From contig CAJUPF010000067.1 of assembly GCA_910588565.1 (NCBI GenBank), forward strand, positions 1-15,591: a stretch of DNA of 15,591 nucleotides, in the 5' to 3' direction. The DNA is from an uncultured Lachnospiraceae bacterium. Lineage in GTDB: Bacteria; Bacillota; Clostridia; Lachnospirales; Lachnospiraceae. Position 1 is the stretch's first letter, and every line of letters begins with the position of its first letter. The notes under the pieces are model-generated. The model saw only the letters and a program-made list of their open reading frames with translations, did not search any database and was not told where the DNA came from. Made by a program: the position numbers and the translations under genes. Below, in pieces: positions 5,737 to 12,279 of the stretch.

Positions 5737-6183
5737 TTATACATGCTGGCTCAGCGTGCTGTTATGATAGTTTGATGAAAACGTGACGTCTTCCCCGAAC
5801 CAGTCCGGGGGAACAAAACAGTTGGCTGCTTCTTCCGAAGGAAATTCCACTTCGGCCAGAATCAAAGGGGATAAATCATCCAGAAATATATCCAGTTCAA
5901 TTGTATAGATTTCCTGATAAGGAATGTTATAGCGGATTTTGTGAATCAGCCTGCCGTCAGCCTTGGGACAAAGATGTTCATAGGCTTCTTTTGTCAGGGG
6001 AAGATTATATTCTTCCCGTACCATAAGCCCGGGTCCTTTATAGGTCAGCGTATAGGAATCATCGGATTTGCGGATACGCACGACCGGATTTGTGGATAAA
6101 TATCCCTGCTCGATTTCTTTGTGCGGATATGCTTTATAATTTTCCGGAAGCTGAGGAATCAGATATTTGCGTTCAATTTCCAT
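5737..6183 (-). CDS. CYTH domain protein (triphosphate tunnel metalloenzyme)
   Basis: CYTH proteins hydrolyse inorganic tripolyphosphate, thiamine triphosphate or related substrates inside an eight-stranded tunnel. The 148-residue protein opens with MEIERKYLI, the EIERK signature (Glu2, Glu4, Lys6), and later has VVRIRK, YTLTYKGPG and a C-terminal acidic strand ELDIFLDD and LAEVEFPSEE supplying metal ligands. Length is typical. Its ribosome site AGGAG overlaps the stop (TAG) of the DJ-1 gene and the ATG is 8 bases after that stop, so the two genes are tightly coupled. Substrate is not assignable; bacterial members are most often tripolyphosphatases. Confidence 0.9.
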   Translation of the reverse strand: MEIERKYLIPQLPENYKAYPHKEIEQGYLSTNPVVRIRKSDDSYTLTYKGPGLMVREEYNLPLTKEAYEHLCPKADGRLIHKIRYNIPYQEIYTIELDIFLDDLSPLILAEVEFPSEEAANCFVPPDWFGEDVTFSSNYHNSTLSQHV

Positions 6184-6191
6184 GGCAGCTC

Positions 6192-6740
6192 CTAACGGTA
6201 TACAAGCTTTGCTTTTAAGTCTGCGACAGTGGCTTCGTCTTTTAGATAGCTTACAATTGCCAGGGCGAAATCAATGGCAGTGCCCATGCCGCGGCTGGTG
6301 ATAATATTGCCGTCGGTAACGACGGAATCATACATAACCTCTGCGCCGGTAAGCTTCTCTTCAAACCCCGGATGGCAGACAGCTTTTTTTCCTTTTAAGA
6401 TTCCGGCGGCGCCAAGAACGGAAGGTGCGGCGCAGATGGCGCAGACAAGTTTTCCTTCCTGCGCAAATTTTTTAAGAATAGAATTGACGCCTTCATGTTC
6501 CGCAAAATGCAGAGTGCCGGGCATTCCGCCAGGAAGCACAATTGCGTCATAGGAATCAAAATCAGCTTTGGCCATAGTCGTATCCGTCTGGAATGTAATA
6601 TTGTGCGAGCCGGTGACGATGGCTTCGTCATAGATGGAAATGGATTCAATGGTAAGCCCGGCGCGGCGCAGAATATCAACTACGGTCAGGCCTTCGATTT
6701 CTTCATTGCCATTTGCGAAAAAAATACCTGTTTTACTCAT
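6192..6740 (-). CDS. DJ-1/PfpI family protein (YajL-like)
   Basis: The DJ-1 superfamily includes stress proteins, glyoxalase-type and proposed protein-deglycation enzymes, with a reactive cysteine at a nucleophile elbow. Here that is Cys103 in VCAICAAPSVLG, with the partner Glu16 in NEEIEGLTVVD and the LPGGMPG loop (69-75), so the full active-site set is present. The 182 residues match the family. AGGAGG lies 6 bases before ATG 6740. First gene of a two-gene unit with the CYTH protein. The exact reaction is unknown; Firmicute members are usually annotated as 4-methyl-5-(beta-hydroxyethyl)thiazole monophosphate biosynthesis protein on weak grounds. Confidence 0.9.
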   Translation of the reverse strand: MSKTGIFFANGNEEIEGLTVVDILRRAGLTIESISIYDEAIVTGSHNITFQTDTTMAKADFDSYDAIVLPGGMPGTLHFAEHEGVNSILKKFAQEGKLVCAICAAPSVLGAAGILKGKKAVCHPGFEEKLTGAEVMYDSVVTDGNIITSRGMGTAIDFALAIVSYLKDEATVADLKAKLVYR

Positions 6741-6779
6741 AAAAAACCTCCTGTGGTTATATAAATGTTATTTATTATA

Positions 6780-6808
6780 AGAATATTTCTTTTTGTTTTT
6801 TCTGTCAA
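6780..6808 (-). promoter_or_regulatory. Sigma-A promoter of the DJ-1/CYTH operon
   Basis: On the minus strand: consensus TTGACA (6803-6808), a 17-base spacer and TATTCT (6780-6785). About 33 bases of AT-rich leader precede the ribosome site. Confidence 0.7.
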
Positions 6809-6830
6809 TCAAAATGGTTGATCTTTCCAA

Positions 6831-6859
6831 ACATAAAAAATATTTTTTGACCCATACTA
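6831..6859 (+). promoter_or_regulatory. Putative sigma-G (forespore) promoter of the spore protein gene
   Basis: CATACTA (6853-6859) matches the sigma-G -10 consensus, and ACATAAA (6831-6837), 15 bases upstream, fits the degenerate -35. Genes of this spore-protein class are expressed in the forespore under sigma-G, which supports the call. Confidence 0.65.
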
Positions 6860-6865
6860 TTCTCA

Positions 6866-6889
6866 GGATAAACAAAACAGTGTTTATCC
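6866..6889 (+). other. 5' leader stem-loop of the spore protein mRNA
   Basis: GGATAAAC (6866-6873) pairs perfectly with GTTTATCC (6882-6889) around an 8-base loop. It starts 7 bases after the -10, so it would be the very 5' end of the transcript, a position where a hairpin can protect an mRNA. A second short GC palindrome (CGGCTTAGCCG) follows at about 6901-6911. Confidence 0.5.
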
Positions 6890-6938
6890 AAAACAAAAAA
6901 CGGCTTAGCCGGAGAAAAAACTATGGAGGTGCAATACC

Positions 6939-7154
6939 ATGGCAAGTTCAAACAGAACAAATAGAGTTGAGGTACCTGAAGCAAAGGAAGCGTTAAATCG
7001 TTTTAAGCAGGAAGTAGCTTCTGAAATCGGTGTTCCGTTAAAGGAAGGTTACAACGGTGATTTGACTTCTGCACAGGCAGGTTCTATCGGCGGTGAAATG
7101 GTCCGTAAAATGATCCGCAGCCAGGAAGAGAAAATGTCATCTTCTTCCAACTAA
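6939..7154 (+). CDS. Alpha/beta-type small acid-soluble spore protein
   Basis: Coats spore DNA, forcing an A-like form and protecting it from UV and chemicals; degraded by the Gpr protease at germination to feed the outgrowing cell. The 71-residue protein has the family's two conserved blocks: the Gpr recognition region in FKQEVASEIGVPL and the DNA-binding block GYNGDLTSAQAGSIGGEMVRKMI. Ser/Asn-rich ends are typical. GGAGG is 8 bases before ATG 6939. Single-gene transcript, with a sigma-G-like promoter, a leader hairpin and a strong terminator. Two stop codons in tandem end it. This is direct evidence for an endospore former. Confidence 0.96.
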   Translation: MASSNRTNRVEVPEAKEALNRFKQEVASEIGVPLKEGYNGDLTSAQAGSIGGEMVRKMIRSQEEKMSSSSN

Positions 7155-7186
7155 TAAGTGATAAAGTAATGGATTAGAAAACAAAG

Positions 7187-7229
7187 AAAGACGGAGTACG
7201 AAGCATAGGGGTTTCGTATTCCGTCTTTT
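7187..7229 (+). terminator. Terminator of the spore protein gene
   Basis: A 16-bp stem with one G-T wobble (7187-7202 and 7213-7228) around a 10-base loop, ending in TTTT. Confidence 0.9.
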
Positions 7230-7245
7230 GCCGTATAACTTTTAT

Positions 7246-7274
7246 TTGTCATTTTGGCAGCTTCATGCTATGAT
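7246..7274 (+). promoter_or_regulatory. Sigma-A promoter of the rRNA methyltransferase operon
   Basis: TTGTCA (7246-7251), a 17-base spacer and TATGAT (7269-7274). The transcript would start near 7281 and carry the repeat block at 7291 in its leader. Confidence 0.6.
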
Positions 7275-7290
7275 TAGAGAAATCAGAAGT

Positions 7291-7309
7291 AACAGTTTGG
7301 CCTGCAGCT
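7291..7309 (+). repeat. Intergenic repeat copy in the methyltransferase leader
   Basis: AACAGTTTGGCCTGCAGCT matches 1449-1467 with two differences. It runs into a stem GCTGCG/CGCAGC with a five-base loop (7307-7323). Placed between promoter and ribosome site, it would be part of the 5' UTR. Confidence 0.45.
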
Positions 7310-7360
7310 GCGCGGTTCGCAGCCGATATCACAAAATTGGCAGGAATCCACGGAGGCATT

Positions 7361-8185
7361 ATGATTACGAGTACAGCAAATCCCCGGATAAAGAATCTGA
7401 TATTACTGGGAAAAAAGGCGAAAGCAAGAAAAGAACAGGGCTTATTTATAGCAGAAGGCAGAAAAATGATAGAAGAAGCGCCCAAAACATGGATTCATCA
7501 GCTTTATATAGCGGAATCTTTTCATTCGGATCTTAGAAACAGAGCATTTTTGCATGGCAGAAGCTATGAGATTCTCTCGGATTCCGTGTGCAAAGCTGCC
7601 AGCGGCACACAGACGCCGCAGGGTGTTCTGGCGGAGATTGCGATTCCCAGCTGGAATAGGGAAGATATCTTAAAAAAAGAGGGCGGCTGTTACCTTCTTC
7701 TGGAAAGCATTCAAGATCCGGGCAATTTAGGAACTATGCTCCGCGCCGGTGAGGCTGCCGGGGTGACGGCTGTCATTGCCAACGGCACAACCGTGGACAT
7801 ATACAATCCCAAGACCATACGGGCAACGATGGGAAGCATTTACCGGGTGCCGTATTTGGTAGCGGAGGATTTTACGGGTCTGCTTTCTGATATGAAACAA
7901 AACGGTATAAAACTTTATGCGGCACATTTAAAAGGCAGTATTATGTATGACGCGCCAGATTACACGGCAGCAAGCGGCTTTTTGATTGGAAACGAGGGAA
8001 ACGGCCTGACAGAAACGACGGCTTCCCTGGCGGATGCGGCAGTTAAGATTCCGATGGAGGGAAGCGTGGAATCTTTAAATGCCGCGGTTACCGCATCGAT
8101 TCTGATGTATGAAGCGAACAGGCAGCGGAGAAAGGAGAAATCATGTTTCGCATATGGGCAAAAGAGTGGAAAGCAAACCACATGA
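7361..8185 (+). CDS. SpoU/TrmH-type RNA 2'-O-methyltransferase
   Basis: Transfers methyl from S-adenosylmethionine to the 2'-OH of a ribose in rRNA or tRNA, using a trefoil-knot (SPOUT) domain as a dimer. The 274-residue protein has an N-terminal substrate-binding domain (residues 1-105, opening with STANPRIKNLILL) and the three SpoU motifs: QDPGNLGTMLRAGEAAGV, FLIGNEGNGL and IPMEGSVESLNAAVTASILMYE. Those residues form the knot and cofactor pocket. Length fits the 23S rRNA methyltransferase-like RlmB/TsnR group; the target nucleotide is unknown. ATG 7361 is chosen because GGAGG lies 4 bases upstream; an upstream TTG at 7337 has no such site. Its 3' end overlaps the next gene by 43 bases. Confidence 0.92.
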   Translation: MITSTANPRIKNLILLGKKAKARKEQGLFIAEGRKMIEEAPKTWIHQLYIAESFHSDLRNRAFLHGRSYEILSDSVCKAASGTQTPQGVLAEIAIPSWNREDILKKEGGCYLLLESIQDPGNLGTMLRAGEAAGVTAVIANGTTVDIYNPKTIRATMGSIYRVPYLVAEDFTGLLSDMKQNGIKLYAAHLKGSIMYDAPDYTAASGFLIGNEGNGLTETTASLADAAVKIPMEGSVESLNAAVTASILMYEANRQRRKEKSCFAYGQKSGKQTT

Positions 8186-8406
8186 TCAAAGACATCACGA
8201 TTGAAAACGGCTCTGACGATACCAGGACGCATAAAGTATTCCAGGCATTGGATGACGTATGTTATATGTTTGATCTGGGGAAACCCATCTGGCTTGAAAA
8301 GAATATCAACGAGTTTCAGCGTCATGCCAGAACCAGATTTTACCAGGATAATTTTGTAGAAGAAATAGAATTTGACTATCTGGAACTGCAGGTCATAGAG
8401 GAGTAA
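8143..8406 (+). CDS. Conserved-looking hypothetical protein (87 aa)
   Basis: ATG 8143 has AAGGAG 5 bases upstream, located inside the 3' end of the methyltransferase gene. The 43-base out-of-frame overlap implies translational coupling. The soluble, acidic protein has a two-part pattern: an N-terminal strand region (IKDITIENGSDD) and helical segments with aromatic residues (RFYQDNFVEEIEFDYLELQV). No transmembrane helix or signal peptide. I recall similar uncharacterised proteins next to such methyltransferases in Lachnospiraceae but cannot name a domain. No function assigned. Confidence 0.75.
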   Translation: MFRIWAKEWKANHMIKDITIENGSDDTRTHKVFQALDDVCYMFDLGKPIWLEKNINEFQRHARTRFYQDNFVEEIEFDYLELQVIEE

Positions 8407-8444
8407 GATAAATCAACTCAATCGCAGAAGGGGCGAAAAAGAAA

Positions 8445-9506
8445 ATGGAACGCATAAAGCAGTTTTTAAAAAGAAAGGATATTGTGATTTCCGCAAAACG
8501 ATATGGAATCGACGCGTTAGGGGCGATGGCACAGGGATTATTTGCTTCCCTTCTGATGGGAACGATTATTTCGACGCTTGGAGAGCAGGCCGGGATAGAG
8601 ATTCTGGTGACGATTGGTACATATGCGAAACTTGCAACGGGGCCCGCGATGGCAGTTGCCATTGGCCATGCGCTGCATACGCCGCCGCTGGCGCTGTTTT
8701 CCCTGGCGGCTGTGGGAGCTGCGGCGAATGAACTGGGCGGCGCCGGAGGCCCGCTGGCGGTTTTAATTGTCACCGTTTTTGCGGCAGAATTTGGAAAAGC
8801 CGTATCCAAAGAGACGAAGATTGATATTCTGGTCACGCCCTTTGTCACGATTATGGCTGGCATTCTGATCGCATTGTTCTGTGCGCCGGGAATCGGAATG
8901 GCAGCGGGTGCAGTGGGGAATGCGATTATGTGGGCAACAGAACTTCGGCCGTTTGCTATGGGAATCGTTATTTCGGTTATTGTGGGAATTGCGCTGACGC
9001 TCCCAATCAGCAGTGCGGCTGTCTGCGCTGCTTTGGGGCTGACAGGTTTGGCGGGCGGCGCGGCGCTGGCAGGCTGCTGTGCCCAGATGGTAGGATTTGC
9101 CGTGCTCAGCTTCCGGGAAAATGGCTGGGGCGGGCTGTTCGCCCAGGGAATCGGGACAAGTATGCTCCAAATGGGAAATATTGTGAAAAATCCCAGAATC
9201 TGGCTTCCGGCAATTTTAACATCTGCCATTACAGGCCCGATTACAACGTGTGTATTTCAGATTCAGATGAATGGAGCGGCAGTTGCTTCAGGAATGGGAA
9301 CCTGTGGGCTGGTGGGGCAGATTGGGGTCTATACGGGCTGGCTTACCGATATTGCCGCAGGTACGAAAACGGCGATTACAGCGTTAGACTGGATGGGGCT
9401 GATTCTGGTATGTTTCCTGCTGCCAGGTGTGCTGTCCTGGCTGTTTGGTTTCGTTTTCCGGAAAATCGGCTGGATCAGGGAAGATGATTTGAAGCTGGAT
9501 TTATAG
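8445..9506 (+). CDS. PTS_EIIC_2-type integral membrane protein
   Basis: A 353-residue, very hydrophobic protein with about ten transmembrane helices rich in Gly and Ala. The N-terminal ISAKRYGIDALGAMAQGLFA and central GGAGGPLAVLIV stretches resemble the PTS_EIIC_2 family, annotated as membrane permease components or as a putative toxin regulator. It ends in a short charged tail (IREDDLKLDL). No PTS IIA or IIB gene is adjacent, so it either works alone or with distant partners; phosphorylation-coupled sugar transport is unproven. A purine-rich AGAAGGGG site lies about 11 bases upstream of ATG 8445. It follows the 87-aa gene by 38 bases and probably belongs to its operon. Confidence 0.82.
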   Translation: MERIKQFLKRKDIVISAKRYGIDALGAMAQGLFASLLMGTIISTLGEQAGIEILVTIGTYAKLATGPAMAVAIGHALHTPPLALFSLAAVGAAANELGGAGGPLAVLIVTVFAAEFGKAVSKETKIDILVTPFVTIMAGILIALFCAPGIGMAAGAVGNAIMWATELRPFAMGIVISVIVGIALTLPISSAAVCAALGLTGLAGGAALAGCCAQMVGFAVLSFRENGWGGLFAQGIGTSMLQMGNIVKNPRIWLPAILTSAITGPITTCVFQIQMNGAAVASGMGTCGLVGQIGVYTGWLTDIAAGTKTAITALDWMGLILVCFLLPGVLSWLFGFVFRKIGWIREDDLKLDL

Positions 9507-9636
9507 TGTGGCTGCGGTTCTGCTATGCTGTGCAGAATCAGCGGAGGCACGTTTTATTTTGGCGGCATGGTAGTTACTATTCACGGCACCCTGCACCCCG
9601 CTGCATGGCATCCGGCCAATAAAGCAGTGGTTTCAA

Positions 9637-9680
9637 GCATCCAGCCCCTCGCCGAAGGCGACTTGGAATGGGCTGGATGC
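9637..9680. repeat. Stem-loop I, 11-bp perfect inverted repeat
   Basis: GCATCCAGCCC (9637-9647) pairs with GGGCTGGATGC (9670-9680). Inside, TCGCC (9649-9653) and GGCGA (9657-9661) form a second stem with a GAA loop. No T-run follows, so it is not a classic terminator. Confidence 0.7.
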
Positions 9681-9720
9681 GTTACAGTTTGCGGCCGGGT
9701 TAGGCCGTGAACTGTAACGC
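9679..9720. repeat. Stem-loop II, 18-bp inverted repeat
   Basis: The arms 9679-9696 and 9703-9720 (GCGTTACAGTT... / ...AACTGTAACGC) pair over 18 positions with two non-Watson-Crick pairs around a GGGTTA loop. It shares GC 9679-9680 with stem-loop I. The GTTACAGTTT start echoes the blocks at 5571 and 7290, suggesting a dispersed palindromic element. Confidence 0.7.
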
Positions 9721-9756
9721 ATGGTATTATTAAGATTTTGTAAAATTTACACTATC

Positions 9757-9787
9757 TTAACAAAAAGGAAGCATCGTATGTTATAAT
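9757..9787 (+). promoter_or_regulatory. Promoter of relQ (extended -10)
   Basis: TATAAT at 9782-9787 with TG one base before it (extended -10), and TTAACA (9757-9762) 19 bases upstream, a slightly long spacer. A 100-base leader follows before ATG 9888. Confidence 0.6.
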
Positions 9788-9887
9788 TGTGTTTATAGTT
9801 CAGGTATGCTGGCGCAGAGACTGTCCTGGCAGAAGCAGGGACGTTACTGTACCAGTTGTAGTTGTACAAAAAATGGAGGTTATGTAC

Positions 9888-10550
9888 ATGAAACCGCGTT
9901 TACAGAGTGAGTACGGGGAAGATGTTGACAGCTGGAAAACCCTTATGTTTATCTACAACAGCGCTTTAAAAGAAGTAAGCACCAAGCTGGAGATATTAAA
10001 TGATGAATTTAAGCACGTTCATCAGTATAATCCAATTGAGTATATTAAATCCAGAATTAAATCGCCAGAGAGCATTGTCAAGAAATTAAAGCGTAATGGT
10101 TATGAAAGCAGCATCTCGAATATGATGGAGCATGTGAACGATATTGCAGGCATCCGCATTGTATGTTCTTTTACCTCGGATATTTACCGGATGGCAGAGA
10201 TGATAGGCAAGCAGAATGATTTGACAGTCGTTTTTGTAAAAGATTATATTAAGCATCCAAAGAAAAGCGGCTATAAGAGTTACCATATGCTGGTTACGAT
10301 TCCAATCTTCTTATCCGACCGCGTGGTGGATACCAAGGTGGAGATACAGATCCGGACGATGGCAATGGATTTCTGGGCGAGTTTAGAGCACAAGATTTAT
10401 TATAAATTTGAGGGAAACGCGCCGGAATACATCAGCAGGGATTTGCGGGAATGTTCTGGGATTGTGTCCATGCTGGACGCGAAAATGCTGACTTTAAACG
10501 AAGCAATCCTGATGGCCAAAAAAGAGCAGGCCAAAACAGGGCATGAATAA
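9888..10550 (+). CDS. relQ: Small alarmone synthetase (RelQ/YjbM-type GTP pyrophosphokinase)
   Basis: Makes (p)ppGpp by moving pyrophosphate from ATP to GDP/GTP, without the hydrolase and regulatory domains of long RelA/SpoT. The 220-residue protein has the RelA_SpoT synthetase core: RIKSPESIVKKLKRNGY, then NDIAGIRIVCSF, DYIKHPKKSGYKSYHMLV and VEIQIRTMAMDFWASLEHKIYYK, in order, ending in the helical C terminus that forms the RelQ tetramer. Length is close to B. subtilis YjbM. ATG 9888 is chosen because GGAGG is 8 bases upstream; an ATG at 9882 is only 2 bases from it, and the frame upstream to 9789 has no ribosome site. Monocistronic, with its own promoter and terminator. Confidence 0.93.
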   Translation: MKPRLQSEYGEDVDSWKTLMFIYNSALKEVSTKLEILNDEFKHVHQYNPIEYIKSRIKSPESIVKKLKRNGYESSISNMMEHVNDIAGIRIVCSFTSDIYRMAEMIGKQNDLTVVFVKDYIKHPKKSGYKSYHMLVTIPIFLSDRVVDTKVEIQIRTMAMDFWASLEHKIYYKFEGNAPEYISRDLRECSGIVSMLDAKMLTLNEAILMAKKEQAKTGHE

Positions 10551-10590
10551 AAAGAACGGATTCTTCCAGTTGGGAAGAATCCGTTCTTTT
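10550..10590. terminator. Bidirectional terminator between relQ and the 207-aa gene
   Basis: A perfect 18-bp stem (10550-10567 and 10573-10590) with a 5-base loop AGTTG. It ends in TTTT on the plus strand and TTTTT on the minus strand, so it serves both convergent genes. The relQ stop codon is at the base of the left arm. Confidence 0.95.
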
Positions 10591-10597
10591 CGGCTTA

Positions 10598-11221
10598 TTA
10601 TTCGGTAGCTTCCGCTGCGTCGGCTGCTTTGCCGTTTTTCCACTCGTCCATTTTCTGTAAGACTGCGTCGTAAGTTCTCTGGGAGATGTCCGGGAGGCTC
10701 TTGCCCCAGCTGCCGGTAGCCTGTTTGAAGCCTTTCTTAAACGCAGCTAACATCTCGTCCGCCTTATCGGGATCGCCGCCGCTCAATGCTTTTGCGAAAT
10801 CAACGATACGGTCGGAAGTCTGCTTTACACCCCAGTAACCATCGTCGGCAATATCCGCCTGTGCCTGTGCTTTTACGCTTGCGGAAACAGTGAAATTGCC
10901 TTTAGCCAGAAAACTCCACATGCTGTCCGCATTGCCGATAGCAGTTCCCTGCTTGGTCATCATCTGTTCTACAAGGCTTCTCATCTGCGAAACTCTGGCT
11001 TCAGAATCCGCTTTTAATTTGCTGATCAGTGCGGAATTTTTCTTAACATAATTGGTGTTTACAGTAGAAGAAGAGCTTTTCTCATATACAACGCCGGCAG
11101 ATTCCTGTTTGTTCTCCGCGGAATTCTGTTCTGCGGCTTTTTCGGAAGTTTTTGCAACAGTATTTGCGGCATTTGCTGCAGTTACGGAAGAAACATTGTT
11201 AATTGCACCAATACTACTCAT
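10598..11221 (-). CDS. Uncharacterised 207-aa protein with Ala/Ser-rich N terminus
   Basis: Starts at ATG 11221, with AGGAGGG 8 bases upstream; the longer frame to 11242 lacks a ribosome site. No signal peptide or membrane helix. Residues 1-60 are low complexity (Ala, Ser, Asn, Val), then a coiled-coil-like stretch (SEARVSQMRSLVEQMM). The C-terminal half has a distinctive pattern: GYWGVKQTSDRIVDFAKALSG, then AFKKGFKQATGSWGKSLPDIS and TYDAVLQKMDEW. From memory this C-terminal pattern recurs in proteins from distant flagellated and anaerobic bacteria, some mislabelled hydrogenase-4 component G; I cannot verify this. The N-terminal composition resembles that of flagellar or surface-associated regulators, but no function is assigned. 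Single gene, convergent with relQ, divergent from ispE. Confidence 0.8.
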   Translation of the reverse strand: MSSIGAINNVSSVTAANAANTVAKTSEKAAEQNSAENKQESAGVVYEKSSSSTVNTNYVKKNSALISKLKADSEARVSQMRSLVEQMMTKQGTAIGNADSMWSFLAKGNFTVSASVKAQAQADIADDGYWGVKQTSDRIVDFAKALSGGDPDKADEMLAAFKKGFKQATGSWGKSLPDISQRTYDAVLQKMDEWKNGKAADAAEATE

Positions 11222-11267
11222 AATACTTACCCTCCTTGGCATAATAAAATTGTCCTGATAAAATGTT

Positions 11268-11283
11268 CCGATAAATATATCGG
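11268..11283. promoter_or_regulatory. 16-bp palindrome between the divergent 207-aa gene and ispE
   Basis: CCGATA-AATA-TATCGG is a perfect 6+4+6 palindrome. It lies 28 bases upstream of the ispE -35 and 47 bases upstream of the 207-aa start, a good place for a regulator-binding site. CCGATAA also resembles part of a sigma-D (flagellar) -10, but no TAAA box lies at the right distance. Confidence 0.4.
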
Positions 11284-11310
11284 ATTACTGGAAGAAAAAG
11301 TAAAGTGCCG

Positions 11311-11339
11311 TTGAACTTTTTTTTGAATGATGATACAAT
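11311..11339 (+). promoter_or_regulatory. Sigma-A promoter of ispE-gntR
   Basis: TTGAAC (11311-11316), a 17-base spacer and TACAAT (11334-11339) with TG one base before the -10. Confidence 0.75.
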
Positions 11340-11392
11340 ATCCTGTATACAAATTCGGCAGTACACTGAATAAAAGGATGGGGATACAATAA

Positions 11393-12268
11393 ATGGATAC
11401 GATACTTGTAAAAGCGCTTGCCAAAGTAAATCTGGGACTGGATGTGCTCCGCAGGCGGGAGGATGGTTATCATGAGGTCAGGATGATTATGCAGACCATT
11501 CATCTGTATGATCAGTTAAAAATAGAAAAGACAGAAGAATCAGGAATTTCTATTTCGGCCAATCTGGATTTTCTGCCGACGGATGAGAATAATCTGATTT
11601 ATAAAGCTGCAAAGCTGCTGATGGACACTTGTGATATCAAAAAAGGCGTGGCAGTGGAATTGCAGAAGCATATTCCGGTAGCTGCCGGGATGGCCGGGGG
11701 CAGCACAGATGCGGCTGCCGTGCTGTATGGCATGAACGAACTGTTTTCACTTGGGCTGAAACGGCGGGATTTGATGGAGTTGGGCGTACAGATTGGCGCG
11801 GATGTGCCTTATTGCCTGATGCGGGGGACGGCTCTGGCGGAAGGAATTGGGGAACAATTAAAAAGCCTTCCGCCGATGCCGAAATGCCCGGTGCTGATTG
11901 CGAGGCCTCCCATCGGCGTATCCACCAGATTTGTCTATGAAAATCTGAAATTGGACAGGCATACGGTACATCCCAATATCAACGCCCAGCTGGACGCGCT
12001 CCGCCGGGGGAATTTAAAGGATGTGGCGAAACATATGGGCAATCTTTTAGAGACTGTGACAATTCCAGCATATCCGGTGATTGATGAAATCAAGCGCTGT
12101 ATGATGGACTGTGGCGCGATAAACGCTATGATGAGCGGCAGCGGTCCAACTGTGTTTGGTTTGTTTAAGGATATGCACACGGCGAAGGAGGCTTATGAGA
12201 CGATGCGTGATTCCAAGCTTGCCAAACAGGTGTATCTGACAGGTATATACAATAACAGAAGAGTATAA
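11393..12268 (+). CDS. ispE: 4-diphosphocytidyl-2-C-methyl-D-erythritol kinase
   Basis: ATP-dependent kinase of the non-mevalonate (MEP) isoprenoid pathway, phosphorylating the 2-hydroxyl of CDP-methylerythritol in the cytosol. The 291 residues carry the three GHMP-kinase motifs: KALAKVNLGLDVL near the N terminus with catalytic Lys11; the ATP-binding PVAAGMAGGSTDAA (95-108); and MMSGSGPTVFGLF near the C terminus. Asp137 in GADVPYC matches the catalytic aspartate. Length fits IspE (about 285-295). The ribosome site (AAAGGATGGGG) is modest. Its stop TAA (12266-12268) overlaps an ATG and the next gene's ribosome site follows at once, so ispE and gntR are one operon. Confidence 0.95.
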   Translation: MDTILVKALAKVNLGLDVLRRREDGYHEVRMIMQTIHLYDQLKIEKTEESGISISANLDFLPTDENNLIYKAAKLLMDTCDIKKGVAVELQKHIPVAAGMAGGSTDAAAVLYGMNELFSLGLKRRDLMELGVQIGADVPYCLMRGTALAEGIGEQLKSLPPMPKCPVLIARPPIGVSTRFVYENLKLDRHTVHPNINAQLDALRRGNLKDVAKHMGNLLETVTIPAYPVIDEIKRCMMDCGAINAMMSGSGPTVFGLFKDMHTAKEAYETMRDSKLAKQVYLTGIYNNRRV

Positions 12269-12279
12269 TGGAGGAATTT

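Larger units (their letters stand above)
9507..9756. other. Intergenic region with tandem stem-loops
   Basis: No gene is supported here; a 61-residue plus frame (9525-9710) is made largely of the inverted repeats. The region holds two long adjacent stem-loops (listed separately) and, at 9571-9615, a degenerate stretch (GTTACTATTCACGGC) resembling the second stem's right arm in reverse complement sense. Confidence 0.5.

Noticed and set aside
8393..9229. Long minus-strand frame (278 codons) opposite the PTS_EIIC_2 gene
   Set aside because: Shadow of a GC-rich Ala/Gly membrane protein gene: Pro/Ala/Ile-biased product with no ribosome site. The plus frame is clearly the coding one.
9525..9710. 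Plus-strand frame of 61 codons between the PTS_EIIC_2 gene and relQ
   Set aside because: Composed mainly of the two stem-loops; no proper ribosome site for its start and no family resemblance.
9789..9887. Upstream extension of the RelQ protein
   Set aside because: It begins at a non-ATG codon 2 bases after the -10 box, so it would not be transcribed, and lacks a ribosome site; the family N terminus fits ATG 9888.
11259..11283. Sigma-D (flagellar) promoter for the 207-aa gene or ispE
   Set aside because: CCGATAA resembles the -10, but no TAAA lies 14-16 bases upstream on either strand.
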